From Ancylobacter gelatini (GTDB lineage Bacteria > Pseudomonadota > Alphaproteobacteria > Rhizobiales > Xanthobacteraceae): a stretch of 64,000 bases of DNA. Positions 34,657-42,651 of this stretch are shown here, in pieces (within the stretch, counting starts at the first letter, position 1; every line of letters begins with the position of its first letter). The notes beneath the pieces were generated by a model. It searched no databases. It saw nothing but the letters and a program-made list of their open reading frames with translations, and had not been told where the DNA came from. Both the position numbers and the translations under genes were made by a program. The stretch is from assembly GCF_022601675.1 (NCBI RefSeq), contig NZ_JAKVIL010000003.1:186001-250000 (forward strand), written 5' to 3'.

Positions 34657-35139
34657 ATGGGTAGCGATACTTTCTGGGTTGCCGTCGCCTTCGTGATCTT
34701 CATGGGGATCGTGATCAAGGCCGGCGCCTTTTCAAGGATGGGCGCGGCGCTCGACCAGCGTGGCGAGCGCATCCGCACCGAGCTGGAAGAAGCCCGCCGG
34801 CTGAAGGAAGAGGCGCAGAAGCTGGTCGCCGAATATAAGCGTCGCCAGCACGAGGCCGAGGAAGAGGCGGAGACCATCATCTCCACCGCCCGCGCCGAGG
34901 CCGAGCGTCTCGCGGCCGAGACCAAGACCAAGCTGGAAGAGCTGATTGCCCGCCGCACCAAGATGGCGGAGCAGAAGATCGCCCAGGCCGAAGCGCAGGC
35001 GCTGGCCGACGTGAAGGCTGCGGCGGCCGACGCGGCGGTGAAGGCGGCGGAAACGCTGCTGGCGGCCAATGTCGTCGGTCAGACTGCCGACCGCCTGCTC
35101 GACGATGCGGTGGCCGAGGTGAAGAACAAGCTCAACTGA
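34657..35139 (+). CDS. atpF: ATP synthase Fo subunit b
   Basis: A 160-residue stator subunit with a membrane anchor right at the N terminus (TFWVAVAFVIFMGIVIKAGAF) followed by a charged coiled coil (ERIRTELEEARRLKEEAQKLVAEYKRRQ...). It starts 10 nt after the b' gene and is the last gene of the operon, followed by a hairpin terminator. F1 genes are not here, as usual for this group, where they form a separate operon. Confidence 0.95.
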   Translation: MGSDTFWVAVAFVIFMGIVIKAGAFSRMGAALDQRGERIRTELEEARRLKEEAQKLVAEYKRRQHEAEEEAETIISTARAEAERLAAETKTKLEELIARRTKMAEQKIAQAEAQALADVKAAAADAAVKAAETLLAANVVGQTADRLLDDAVAEVKNKLN

Positions 35140-35166
35140 GCGGCGGTTTCCCGATACATCTACCTT

Positions 35167-35199
35167 GAACGCCCGGCCTCGCGCCGGGCGTTCTGCTTT
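35167..35199 (+). terminator. Terminator of the Fo operon
   Basis: Perfect 11-bp stem GAACGCCCGGC / GCCGGGCGTTC with a 5-nt loop, followed by TGCTTT. It starts 28 nt after the atpF stop. Confidence 0.75.
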
Positions 35200-35235
35200 G
35201 GGCGGTGCCTGGCCGTGCTCCGGGCCGCTCACGCT

Positions 35236-35811
35236 CTAATTCACGCTTACCGACAGCGTGTAGCGGCAGCTCTGGCCTTCGAGGATCGCCGCGCGCATCT
35301 GGAACACCGAGAGCTGATAGGCGGCATCGGCCGGCAGCGTGCCGGTGAAGGCGCTGCTCCCGTCCGTACCGTTGAACAGGATCGAGCCGTCCGGCTTCGC
35401 GACATCGAAGACGCAGGCATCGCTGCCTTGGCTCGCCAGCACCACCGTCAGGGTCTGCCCGGCGCGGGCCTTCAGCGTGTAAAGCGCGGTGTCCGACCCG
35501 CTCACCGTGCCGGAGACGCTCGCGGAGCTGGTGCCGGGCGCGAAATGCAGGGCCTGCTGGCTGTCAGCGGCGTGCGCCGGCGAGACAAGCGCGGGCAGGA
35601 CAAGCGTGGGCAGGACAAGCATAGGTAGGCCAAGCGCGGGCAGCGCAAGCATCGCGCGGCCAAGCGCGGCGACGGCAATTGCCGACGGGACCCTGGCGCG
35701 GAGCGGCGCGGCGCGCGTGGGGACGGTCTGTCCCCCATGATCGTGAGCTGTGGCGGGGCGGGGCGGGCGCCGGCCGTCGTGGTTGCCGGGAAAGACCGCG
35801 ATCTCGGTCAT
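35236..35811 (-). CDS. Exported PliG-like (g-type lysozyme inhibitor) domain protein
   Basis: About 191 residues. A long N-terminal region of some 40 residues precedes a stretch of near-repeated LPxL(V/G)LP units (about 50-85) ending in AHA, a probable signal-peptidase site. The mature part has the domain seen in g-type lysozyme inhibitors: FAPGTSSASVSGTVSGSDTALYTLKARAGQTLTVVL, FNGTDG, and a terminal YTLSVSVN. Two cysteines may pair. A role in protecting peptidoglycan from host or rival lysozymes is inferred. The start has GGAAGG. The signal-peptide repeats reflect a 15-nt DNA repeat. Confidence 0.8.
   Translation of the reverse strand: MTEIAVFPGNHDGRRPPRPATAHDHGGQTVPTRAAPLRARVPSAIAVAALGRAMLALPALGLPMLVLPTLVLPALVSPAHAADSQQALHFAPGTSSASVSGTVSGSDTALYTLKARAGQTLTVVLASQGSDACVFDVAKPDGSILFNGTDGSSAFTGTLPADAAYQLSVFQMRAAILEGQSCRYTLSVSVN
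35584..35673. repeat. 15-nt tandem repeats inside the signal-peptide coding region
   Basis: Six consecutive 15-nt units related to GACAAGCGCGGGCAG (plus strand), degenerating toward 35673. They lie in frame in the PliG-like gene and encode the hydrophobic LPxLx repeats of its signal peptide, so unit gain or loss changes signal-peptide length without a frameshift. Confidence 0.8.
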
Positions 35812-35915
35812 GGTCGCGCCTTCCTGGCGGTTTCGCCGGTGATCGGGAGCCTCCAACAAGGATAGGCCGCGCGCGTCAGGCGTCGAGGGGGTGGGCGTCG
35901 AGGGGGCGGCCCCGC

Positions 35916-37196
35916 TCAGCTCGTCCAGCGCCGGGGGCGGTAGAAGGTGTGCTCACCGATGCGGTCGAGCTTACGCATCTCGCGGATCCAGTTCGGCCGC
36001 ACCGAACGGGCGTGGTAATGCGTGGCACGGCCCACCTGCTCGTCCCAGATCCTGCCGTCCAGCATGTCGTCGGCGATGCGCTGCGCCTGCTGCCAGAGCT
36101 TGGGCTCGGTCACCACGTCGCGGATGTTGTCGCAGGCGAATGTGAACTGGCAGGCCAGCTTGCGATGGGCGTTCTGGTAGACCGCGCGGCAGATATCGGC
36201 CGGGTAATAGCCGGAGAAGACGCGGTTCATCACCACCTGCGCCACCGCGATCTGGCCGCGTTCCGGCTCGCCCCGGCTCTCGAAATACACCGCTTCCGCG
36301 AGGCATTTCAGCGAGCGTTCAAGGCGCTTGCCGGAAAGGCCGAGCCGCTCCGCCGGGCTCGGGCCGCCGAGCGCATGGGGGCGACCGTCCGGCTCGCCGG
36401 ACTTGGCGGCGAGGGTGGTGCCGCTATCGGGCAGCGGCGCCTCGACATGCAGGAAGGGCTGCGGCGGCAGCGCGTCGCGGTTCGAGGAGAAGATGAGCGC
36501 GCTCTCGCGATAGATCGGCGTCGCGGCGCTGAAGGAAACCGCCCGCGTTTCCGCGCCTGTCGCGGCGCCATCGGCCCGGTCGCCGCTCTCGTCGGCGCCG
36601 AGTGTGATCGCCTCCGCCTCAAGCTCGGCGGGGTCGCCAGTAGGGTCGCCGGCCGAGATCGAATCGACGCCGCCCAAGGCCAGCGCGGTGCGGTCCGTGC
36701 CTTCCGCGACATCGTCGGCTTCGTGCGGATCGGTGCCGATCCCCGCATCGGCGAGGAAGATGCCGGTGCCGGTGGTGCCGCCGGCTGCCGTCGCGCGACT
36801 CTCGCCGCCGGTCCCGGTGCCGGAGCCCGCGACGCTCTCGGGCGTCTGCTGGCCGGCGCGGTCTTCCGGCTCGATGGTCTGTTCCTCGTTTGCCGCCAGC
36901 CGGTCGGCCTTGGGCGCGCGGTTCACCTCATTGAGGCTGCCGCCGATCCGGGGCGGCTCGTCGATCGAGGTGCCGAGCAGCGGAGAGCGCGTGGAGGGCC
37001 AGGCGAAGGTCGCGGCCTTGAGGGTGTGGAAGGCGCCGGAATAGACCGAGAGCCGCGCCCGCTCGGCAATGCCGGGCTGGTGGGCGAGCAGGCCCGCAAT
37101 ATCCTGCCGGCCGATGCCGGTGCTGGCGCCGCAGGTCCCCGCGACCAGCAGGGCCGCCCACAGGCCGAGACGCCGAGATCGAGTGATAGCCCCCAT
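35916..37196 (-). CDS. SleB-type cell wall hydrolase
   Basis: A 426-residue exported protein. An N-terminal signal-like segment (SRRLGLWAALLVAGTCGAS) is followed by a low-complexity acidic/Gly-Thr-rich linker (about 90-260) and a C-terminal Hydrolase_2/SleB domain (about 300-420) with LAEAVYFESRGEPERGQIAVAQVVMNRVFSGYYP and a terminal ATHYHARSVRPNW. The catalytic glutamate is in AEAVYFESRGE. Family members are peptidoglycan lytic or amidase-like enzymes. The ATG is preferred to an upstream in-frame TTG. It lies beside a lysozyme-inhibitor-like gene, in the same orientation. Confidence 0.9.
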   Translation of the reverse strand: MGAITRSRRLGLWAALLVAGTCGASTGIGRQDIAGLLAHQPGIAERARLSVYSGAFHTLKAATFAWPSTRSPLLGTSIDEPPRIGGSLNEVNRAPKADRLAANEEQTIEPEDRAGQQTPESVAGSGTGTGGESRATAAGGTTGTGIFLADAGIGTDPHEADDVAEGTDRTALALGGVDSISAGDPTGDPAELEAEAITLGADESGDRADGAATGAETRAVSFSAATPIYRESALIFSSNRDALPPQPFLHVEAPLPDSGTTLAAKSGEPDGRPHALGGPSPAERLGLSGKRLERSLKCLAEAVYFESRGEPERGQIAVAQVVMNRVFSGYYPADICRAVYQNAHRKLACQFTFACDNIRDVVTEPKLWQQAQRIADDMLDGRIWDEQVGRATHYHARSVRPNWIREMRKLDRIGEHTFYRPRRWTS

Positions 37197-37370
37197 GCGA
37201 CAACGCCTACGCAACAAACCGCCCGCAACAATCCCGTTGCCGGCCGTGTCGCTCCTGCCACAGGCAAGGCATCGCGTGCCGACAAATATGGTTGTCGCAG
37301 ATTAACCTTGCGGGGCGGTTAATGACCTCGCGGAATCCAGCATCGGCACCGATCGGCGGCCGGGCGTCGT

Positions 37371-38393
37371 TCAGCGCGGCGCGGCCGCGCGCTCCAGCCG
37401 GTCGCGAATGCCCTCGCCGAGCCCCTCGCGCGGCAGCGGCACCACGGCGATGCCGGCGGCGCCGGTGGTGTCGAGCGCGCGCAGATGGGCGAACAGGTTG
37501 GCGGCGGCCTCGATCAGGTCGGCCCCCGGGCTGAGATCGAGAATCGCGGCGGCGTGCGCGCTGCCCGGCGGCCGTGCGCCGGCGTAGGTCAGCAGCGCCT
37601 CACCGGGGCGCACCTCGCGCGCGTCGAGCCGCACCGGCACCGAGGGCGCGTAATGCGAGGCCATCATGCCCGGCGCAATCAGCTCGTCGGCCGTGCTCCG
37701 CGGCGTGGCGTGGCGGGCGAGCCTCGCACCGAGCGCGCGCTCGATCTCCGCCCGCGCGAGCCCGCCGGGGCGCAGCAGGGCGGGGGGCGCAACGGTGGCG
37801 TCGAGAATGGTGGATTCGATGCCCACGGCGCAGGGGCCGGCATCGAGGATCAGGTCGATCGCGCCGTCGAGATCGGCGAGCACATGCTCGGCCGTGGTGG
37901 GCGAGACATGGCCGGAACGGTTCGCGCTCGGCGCGGCGATCGGCCGGCCGGCCGCGCGCAGCACGGCGAGGGCCACCTCATGGGCGGGCACACGGATGGC
38001 GACGCTGGAATGGCCGGCGCGGGCTAGCTCGCTCGTCGCCTCCGGCTTGGCCGGCACCACCAGCGTCAGCGGGCCGGGCCAGAACCGCGTCGCCAGCGCG
38101 AGCGCCTCGGCCGGAAAATGGCCGACGCGGCGGGCGGCGTCGAGGTCCGGCACATGGGCGATCAGCGGGTTGAAGGAGGGGCGCCCCTTGGCGGCATAGA
38201 GCCGGGCCACCGCCACCGGATCGGTGGCGTCGCAGGCGAGGCCGTAGACGGTCTCGGTGGGCAGCGCGACCAGCCCGCCGGCGCGCAGCACGCGGGCGGC
38301 TTCCTCGATGCCGGCGCGGTCCGCCGCCAGCCGCCGCGTGGTTGGCGGGTGGGCCGCGGGCCGATAGGATGCAGGCTCGCTCAACGCGCTCAT
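37371..38393 (-). CDS. L-threonylcarbamoyladenylate synthase (Sua5-type)
   Basis: A 340-residue enzyme that makes threonylcarbamoyl-AMP for the t6A37 modification of tRNAs reading ANN codons. The YrdC domain (about residues 25-215) includes GLVALPTETVYGLACDATD, KGRPSFNPLIAHV and SVAIRVPAH, and the C-terminal Sua5 domain (about 230-335) has APGMMASHYAPSVPVRL. Length fits the long Sua5 form rather than short TsaC. The ribosome site is poorly placed before this ATG, so the start could be wrong by a few codons. Confidence 0.93.
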   Translation of the reverse strand: MSALSEPASYRPAAHPPTTRRLAADRAGIEEAARVLRAGGLVALPTETVYGLACDATDPVAVARLYAAKGRPSFNPLIAHVPDLDAARRVGHFPAEALALATRFWPGPLTLVVPAKPEATSELARAGHSSVAIRVPAHEVALAVLRAAGRPIAAPSANRSGHVSPTTAEHVLADLDGAIDLILDAGPCAVGIESTILDATVAPPALLRPGGLARAEIERALGARLARHATPRSTADELIAPGMMASHYAPSVPVRLDAREVRPGEALLTYAGARPPGSAHAAAILDLSPGADLIEAAANLFAHLRALDTTGAAGIAVVPLPREGLGEGIRDRLERAAAPR

Positions 38394-38617
38394 TCCTTCC
38401 GCCGCGCGGCCCCTGCCGCACGGCTCTGCAAAAGCCGGCTCGATAAGGGTTTGCCGGGGCAGGGTCAACCGCCGAGGGGCGGCGCGAAAAAACCGTGCGA
38501 CCCTCGGCCGCCCGGTGGCACGGCCATCGTGCGTGGCATATCGTCCACCACTGCCTATATCTGGATCAAGACCAAACACGCCTGCCGCCAGAACCGACAA
38601 GGGTCCAAGGAACGCCA

Positions 38618-39547
38618 ATGACCACCCTGCTCATCCAGCACGACGCCTGCCTCGACCATCTCACGCCCTCCGGCCACCCGGAGCGGCCGGACCGCGTGCG
38701 CGTGCTCAATCGCGTGTTCGAGGCGGAGAATTTCGCCATGCTCGCCCGTGAGCAGGCCCCGGTCGGCGCGCGCGAGGACATTGTGCGGGTGCACCCGGAG
38801 GATTTCGTCGCGGCGCTGGAGGAGGCGATGCCTACCGAGGGTCTGGTGCGGATCGACGGCGACACGGTGATGTCGCCCGGCACCGGGGAAGCGATCTGGC
38901 GCGGGGTCGGCGGCGCGGTGCTCGGCGTCGACGAGGTGATGACCGGTAAGGTGACGAATGCCTTCGTCTCGATGCGCCCGCCCGGCCACCATGCCGAGAC
39001 GCGCACGCCCATGGGCTTCTGCCTGTTCAACAATGTCGCCATCGCCGCGCGCCATGCCCAGAAGACCTACGGCATCCACCGCGTGGCGATCGTCGATTTC
39101 GATGTGCATCACGGCAATGGCACGCAGGAAATCTTCTGGTCCGATCCGTCCGTCATGTACGCCTCGACCCACCAGATGCCGCTGTTCCCGGGCACCGGCG
39201 CGGTGGGCGAGCGCGGCACGTCGGACAATATCGTCAACGCGCCGCTGCGCTCGGGCGATGGCGGCGAGCAGTTCAAGGAGGCGTTCGAGAGCCGCATCCT
39301 GCCGCGGCTCAATGCCTTCGGCCCGGAACTGGTGATCATCTCCGCCGGCTTCGACGCCCATACACGCGACCCGCTCGCCACGCTCAACCTGCTGGAAGAC
39401 GATTTCGCCTGGGTCACCAAGAAGCTGATGGACGTCGCCGACAAGCATTGCGGCGGCAAGATCGTCTCGGTGCTGGAAGGCGGCTACGACCTTGAGGGCC
39501 TCGCACGCTCCGCTTCCGCACATGTGACGGCGCTCATGCGCGGGTGA
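38618..39547 (+). CDS. Histone deacetylase family (acetylpolyamine amidohydrolase-like) protein
   Basis: A 309-residue zinc hydrolase of the HDAC superfamily. Catalytic histidines are H124-H125 in RPPGHHAE; zinc ligands D160/D162 and H164 are in IVDFDVHHGNG, with the third acid in SAGFDAHTRDPL. Bacterial relatives deacetylate polyamines, acetoin-pathway proteins or other acyl-lysines; the substrate is not evident. The start has AAGGA. It is followed 49 nt later by xseB. Confidence 0.93.
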   Translation: MTTLLIQHDACLDHLTPSGHPERPDRVRVLNRVFEAENFAMLAREQAPVGAREDIVRVHPEDFVAALEEAMPTEGLVRIDGDTVMSPGTGEAIWRGVGGAVLGVDEVMTGKVTNAFVSMRPPGHHAETRTPMGFCLFNNVAIAARHAQKTYGIHRVAIVDFDVHHGNGTQEIFWSDPSVMYASTHQMPLFPGTGAVGERGTSDNIVNAPLRSGDGGEQFKEAFESRILPRLNAFGPELVIISAGFDAHTRDPLATLNLLEDDFAWVTKKLMDVADKHCGGKIVSVLEGGYDLEGLARSASAHVTALMRG

Positions 39548-39596
39548 TCCTGTATAAGCGGGGCCGGAAACGGATTCGCGAATGAGGGAGAGCGCC

Positions 39597-39839
39597 ATGA
39601 CCGATGCGGCGGATGTTGTCGGCCTGAGCTTCGAGAAAGCGCTGGCCGAGCTGGAGACGATTGTCGGCAAGCTGGAAGCCGGCAATGTCCCGCTTGAGGA
39701 ATCGATCGCGCTCTATGCCCGCGGCGAGGCGCTCAAAGCGCGTTGCGACGCGCTGCTGAAGGACGCCGAGGCGCGGGTGGAAAAGATCACGCTCGGCGCC
39801 GACGGCCGGCCGGGCGTGCAGCCGCTCGACCCGCATTAA
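39597..39839 (+). CDS. xseB: Exodeoxyribonuclease VII small subunit
   Basis: An 80-residue helical subunit of the nuclease that degrades single-stranded DNA from both ends, used in mismatch and crosslink repair. The family core is [42 protein letters not shown]. The start with GGGAG is preferred to the in-frame ATG five codons upstream. The large subunit XseA is not in this window. Confidence 0.95.
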   Translation: MTDAADVVGLSFEKALAELETIVGKLEAGNVPLEESIALYARGEALKARCDALLKDAEARVEKITLGADGRPGVQPLDPH

Positions 39840-39849
39840 GCGGCGCGCC

Positions 39850-40323
39850 ATGACGGTGCGCCTGCGCGCCCATCATCTGCTGTGCCTGCTGACCTATGTC
39901 GGCAAGGGCTACACCCCGGCCTTCGTCGCCCATTACGACCGCGTGGTGGCGCGGCTGGAGGCGGGGGAGGCGGCGGAACTTGTGGAGGGGCCGGACGAGA
40001 TCTGTGCCCCGATGCTGGCAGACGGCCATCACTGCTTCAATGCCAGCATAAAAGAGCGCGACGCGCAGGCGCGCGAGGCGCTCAGCCTCCATCTCGGCCG
40101 GTCGCTGGAGGCGGGCGCGAGCCTCGCGCTCGACGCCGCGACCATCGCCCGGCTGCGCGCGGGCTTTGCCGAAGGGACGATCCGCGCCGCGTGCCTGGGC
40201 TGCCAATGGGCGGCGCTCTGCGACGATATCGCCGCCTCCGGCTTCCGCGCCGTGCGGCTGCATGGCGAAGCAGGCGTGCCCGCTCTCAGCTCGCCTTCGC
40301 CTTGCGGCATCCGTCCGGATTGA
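39850..40323 (+). CDS. DUF1284 domain protein
   Basis: A 157-residue cysteine-containing protein that opens MTVRLRAHHLLCLLTYVGKGYTPAFV, the signature of DUF1284. Later cysteines in ADGHHCF and CLGCQWAALC could bind metal or an iron-sulfur cluster. Function is unknown. It follows xseB by 10 nt and overlaps the end of the convergent DUF1272 gene by 38 nt. Confidence 0.87.
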   Translation: MTVRLRAHHLLCLLTYVGKGYTPAFVAHYDRVVARLEAGEAAELVEGPDEICAPMLADGHHCFNASIKERDAQAREALSLHLGRSLEAGASLALDAATIARLRAGFAEGTIRAACLGCQWAALCDDIAASGFRAVRLHGEAGVPALSSPSPCGIRPD

Positions 40324-40540
40324 ACACCCGCACCCGTGAGGGCGGGTTGGCTGCGAGCTTGGCCGCCGGGCGCACCGGACGGCGCACCAGTTCGCCCCCG
40401 CAATTGGGGCAGGCGCCGCCGAGCACATTTTCCGCGCAGTCCGCGCAATAGGTGCACTCGAAGGAGCAGATGAAGGCGTCGCGCGCGCCGGGTGGCAGGT
40501 CGCGGTCGCAGCACTCGCAGCCCGGTCGCAGTTCCAGCAT
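40286..40540 (-). CDS. DUF1272 zinc-ribbon protein
   Basis: An 84-residue small protein with eight cysteines in a double zinc-finger pattern: CECC, then FICSFECTYCADCAENVLGGACPNCGGELVRRP. This is the DUF1272 family; function is unknown. It shares its last 38 nt with the end of the DUF1284 gene in antisense, and lies 9 nt after a membrane methyltransferase gene. Confidence 0.88.
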   Translation of the reverse strand: MLELRPGCECCDRDLPPGARDAFICSFECTYCADCAENVLGGACPNCGGELVRRPVRPAAKLAANPPSRVRVFNPDGCRKAKAS

Positions 40541-40549
40541 CGTCGCCCC

Positions 40550-41137
40550 TCAGTAGATGCCCGGCACCACCCGTGCGGTGCGCGCCATGTAATCCTGATA
40601 TTCCTTGCCGAACGTGTCCAGCATCATCGCTTCTTCGCGACCGACGCGGAAGGCGAACAGGATGCCGAAGCCGATGAAGCCGGCCGGGCCGGCGATCCAG
40701 TTCGGGATCAGGATGAGCTGCGCCAGCGCCCACAGGAAGAAGGCGGAATACATGGGGTGGCGCACATGGCGGTAGACACCGCCGGTGATCAGCTTGTGGC
40801 TGTCCTTGATCTCCAGCGTCACCGACCAGTTCTTGCCGAGGTCCTTGTGGGTGCGGCGGAACAGCCAGAGGCTGAAGATGAACACGGCGGTGCCGAGCGC
40901 GAACTGCACCCAGGAATAGGGATAGTTCGCGAAATTGAACACGCGGGAGGTGGCCCAGAGCAGCGGCACGATACCGAGCCCGCAGGTCGAGCACATCAGC
41001 AGCACGGTCTCGCGCAGCCGGTCGCGCACGTCGACCACGCGCTCGCGCTTCACCTTGCGCTCGAACGGGATGCGGATGAGATACCAGCCGATGACCCCGG
41101 AGGCCCAGACGATCTTGGCGGCGAGAAGGAGGTTCAT
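40550..41137 (-). CDS. ICMT/PEMT-family membrane methyltransferase
   Basis: A 195-residue membrane protein with about five hydrophobic segments. The C-terminal SAM-binding signature reads GGVYRHVRHPMYSAFFLWALA, with the conserved acid/aromatic pair in EEAMMLDTFGKEYQDYMARTARVVPGIY. This is the second such protein in the window. It begins 10 nt after the alpha/beta hydrolase gene, so hydrolase, methyltransferase and DUF1272 probably form one transcript. Substrate unknown; lipid or quinone-like molecules are candidates. Confidence 0.88.
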   Translation of the reverse strand: MNLLLAAKIVWASGVIGWYLIRIPFERKVKRERVVDVRDRLRETVLLMCSTCGLGIVPLLWATSRVFNFANYPYSWVQFALGTAVFIFSLWLFRRTHKDLGKNWSVTLEIKDSHKLITGGVYRHVRHPMYSAFFLWALAQLILIPNWIAGPAGFIGFGILFAFRVGREEAMMLDTFGKEYQDYMARTARVVPGIY

Positions 41138-41147
41138 GAAAGGTCCG

Positions 41148-42425
41148 TCAGTTGGGCGCGTCGCGACGCGAGCCGTCCGGCGCGAAATGGCCGATCGGTC
41201 CGTCCGGGCTGTAGGTGAGGTCGGAAAAGCGGATCGGGCCGAGCGCGAACATGAAATAGTCGTAGGAGGCCGGGCGCTCATTGGCCAGCATGAACTGGTA
41301 ATGGATGCGCATGGTTGACCAGCGCAGCTTCCGGAGTTTTTCCGGCGTCAGCATGGTCTTGATATTGGCGTTGCGCAGTACCGGAGCGCCGAGGTTTTCC
41401 ATGTCGAACTCGCTGCGCGTCAGCGTGACCGGATGGAACTTGTAGAAATTGATGGCGTCGTGCCGGGCCTGGTACTCCACCCAGTGGATGCCCTTCGCGC
41501 CCGCCACCCGCGCCGCCTGCCGGCGGACGCGCTCGCCCTGCGGGTGCAGGGCCAGCTTGGGGATGGTCGCCCCGCAGGTCAGAAGGCTCAGCCGCACCGG
41601 ACCAGCGGCCAGCGAGGGCTCGCGGTCGAGCACCCGGTCGAGCACGCCGAGCATCAGCGTCGCGCCCAGGCTATGGCCGACCAGCAGGATTTCGCCATAG
41701 GCGCCCGAGCGCAGCTTCTCGATGACGATGTCGGCGAAGCGGTCGAGCCGTTTGTCGAGGATCGCCACCTCGCCGCGCAGATACTGGCGCGCGACATCCC
41801 AGTCGTCGAGCGCCTGATGCAGCCGCCAGCGCCGGCCGGGCTGGTGGAACAGCCCCATGAACACGCCGGCCGCGACGAGGGCGCCGAGCAGCACCGCCGC
41901 GATTGTCGGCACGAAGGGCGCAGCCAGTGCGGCCGCGATCCCGCCGGCCAGCGCGCCAGCCGCCGCGAACAGGGCGATGATGACGAAGGGAAAGAAGAAA
42001 AACCCGCCATAGCGCGGGCTCGCCTTCACATAGCGCCCGGCAGTGCCGTTGATCAGGAATTCGATGAGCGCGGCAAAGCCCCGCCACAGCCGCACATGAT
42101 TGGGCCGGTCGTCGAGTTCGACGACGATATCCTCCCAGCGCAGGATGCCGTATTCGGTCTCCTGCCGCCAGTTCGGCCCATGGGTGCGCACGTCCCAGCG
42201 CGCGAGCGGCGCCGCGCCGTCATCGATGCGGCCGGACACCTCCACCCCGAACGACCACAGGCTTGCGAAGCGCTGCGCCTGATGGGCGAAGCGGCCGTGG
42301 TGATAGTCCATATCGGTGGGGTCGTGGCCCGGGAGGAACAGCACCAGCCGGCGGGGTGTGGCCTCGCCGGTCGACTGCTGGCCCTCGACGGCCGATTCCG
42401 CGCTCACCGGCGCTGCCTCATTCAT
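41148..42425 (-). CDS. Membrane-anchored alpha/beta hydrolase
   Basis: A 425-residue protein with a split hydrolase fold: VLFLPGHDPTD near residue 28, a pair of transmembrane segments at about 141-163 and 171-193, then the nucleophile elbow VGHSLGATL (S252). The helical hairpin inserted within the hydrolase domain would tether it to the inner membrane with catalysis in the cytoplasm. The catalytic acid and histidine are not certain. No named family is recognised. It heads the presumed hydrolase-methyltransferase-DUF1272 operon. Confidence 0.8.
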   Translation of the reverse strand: MNEAAPVSAESAVEGQQSTGEATPRRLVLFLPGHDPTDMDYHHGRFAHQAQRFASLWSFGVEVSGRIDDGAAPLARWDVRTHGPNWRQETEYGILRWEDIVVELDDRPNHVRLWRGFAALIEFLINGTAGRYVKASPRYGGFFFFPFVIIALFAAAGALAGGIAAALAAPFVPTIAAVLLGALVAAGVFMGLFHQPGRRWRLHQALDDWDVARQYLRGEVAILDKRLDRFADIVIEKLRSGAYGEILLVGHSLGATLMLGVLDRVLDREPSLAAGPVRLSLLTCGATIPKLALHPQGERVRRQAARVAGAKGIHWVEYQARHDAINFYKFHPVTLTRSEFDMENLGAPVLRNANIKTMLTPEKLRKLRWSTMRIHYQFMLANERPASYDYFMFALGPIRFSDLTYSPDGPIGHFAPDGSRRDAPN

Positions 42426-42651
42426 GAAGCGGTTCTAACGGAAGCTCGGGCGCGATGCCAATCTTTGCGCCGCTGCCGGCGCCGGTCTCCACATGCGGTT
42501 TAGTGCAAGGCGGCTGCTGACGGTATCGCGCACCGGCACGCCGGGGTGCGCCCGCGCGTTGCGCGGCGGGGACGCATTGTGTATGCCGTTGACCTTCGCC
42601 CAAAGGCCCCCATCTTGCTTTATGGGGTTGGGTGATAGACCGGAGACATAC

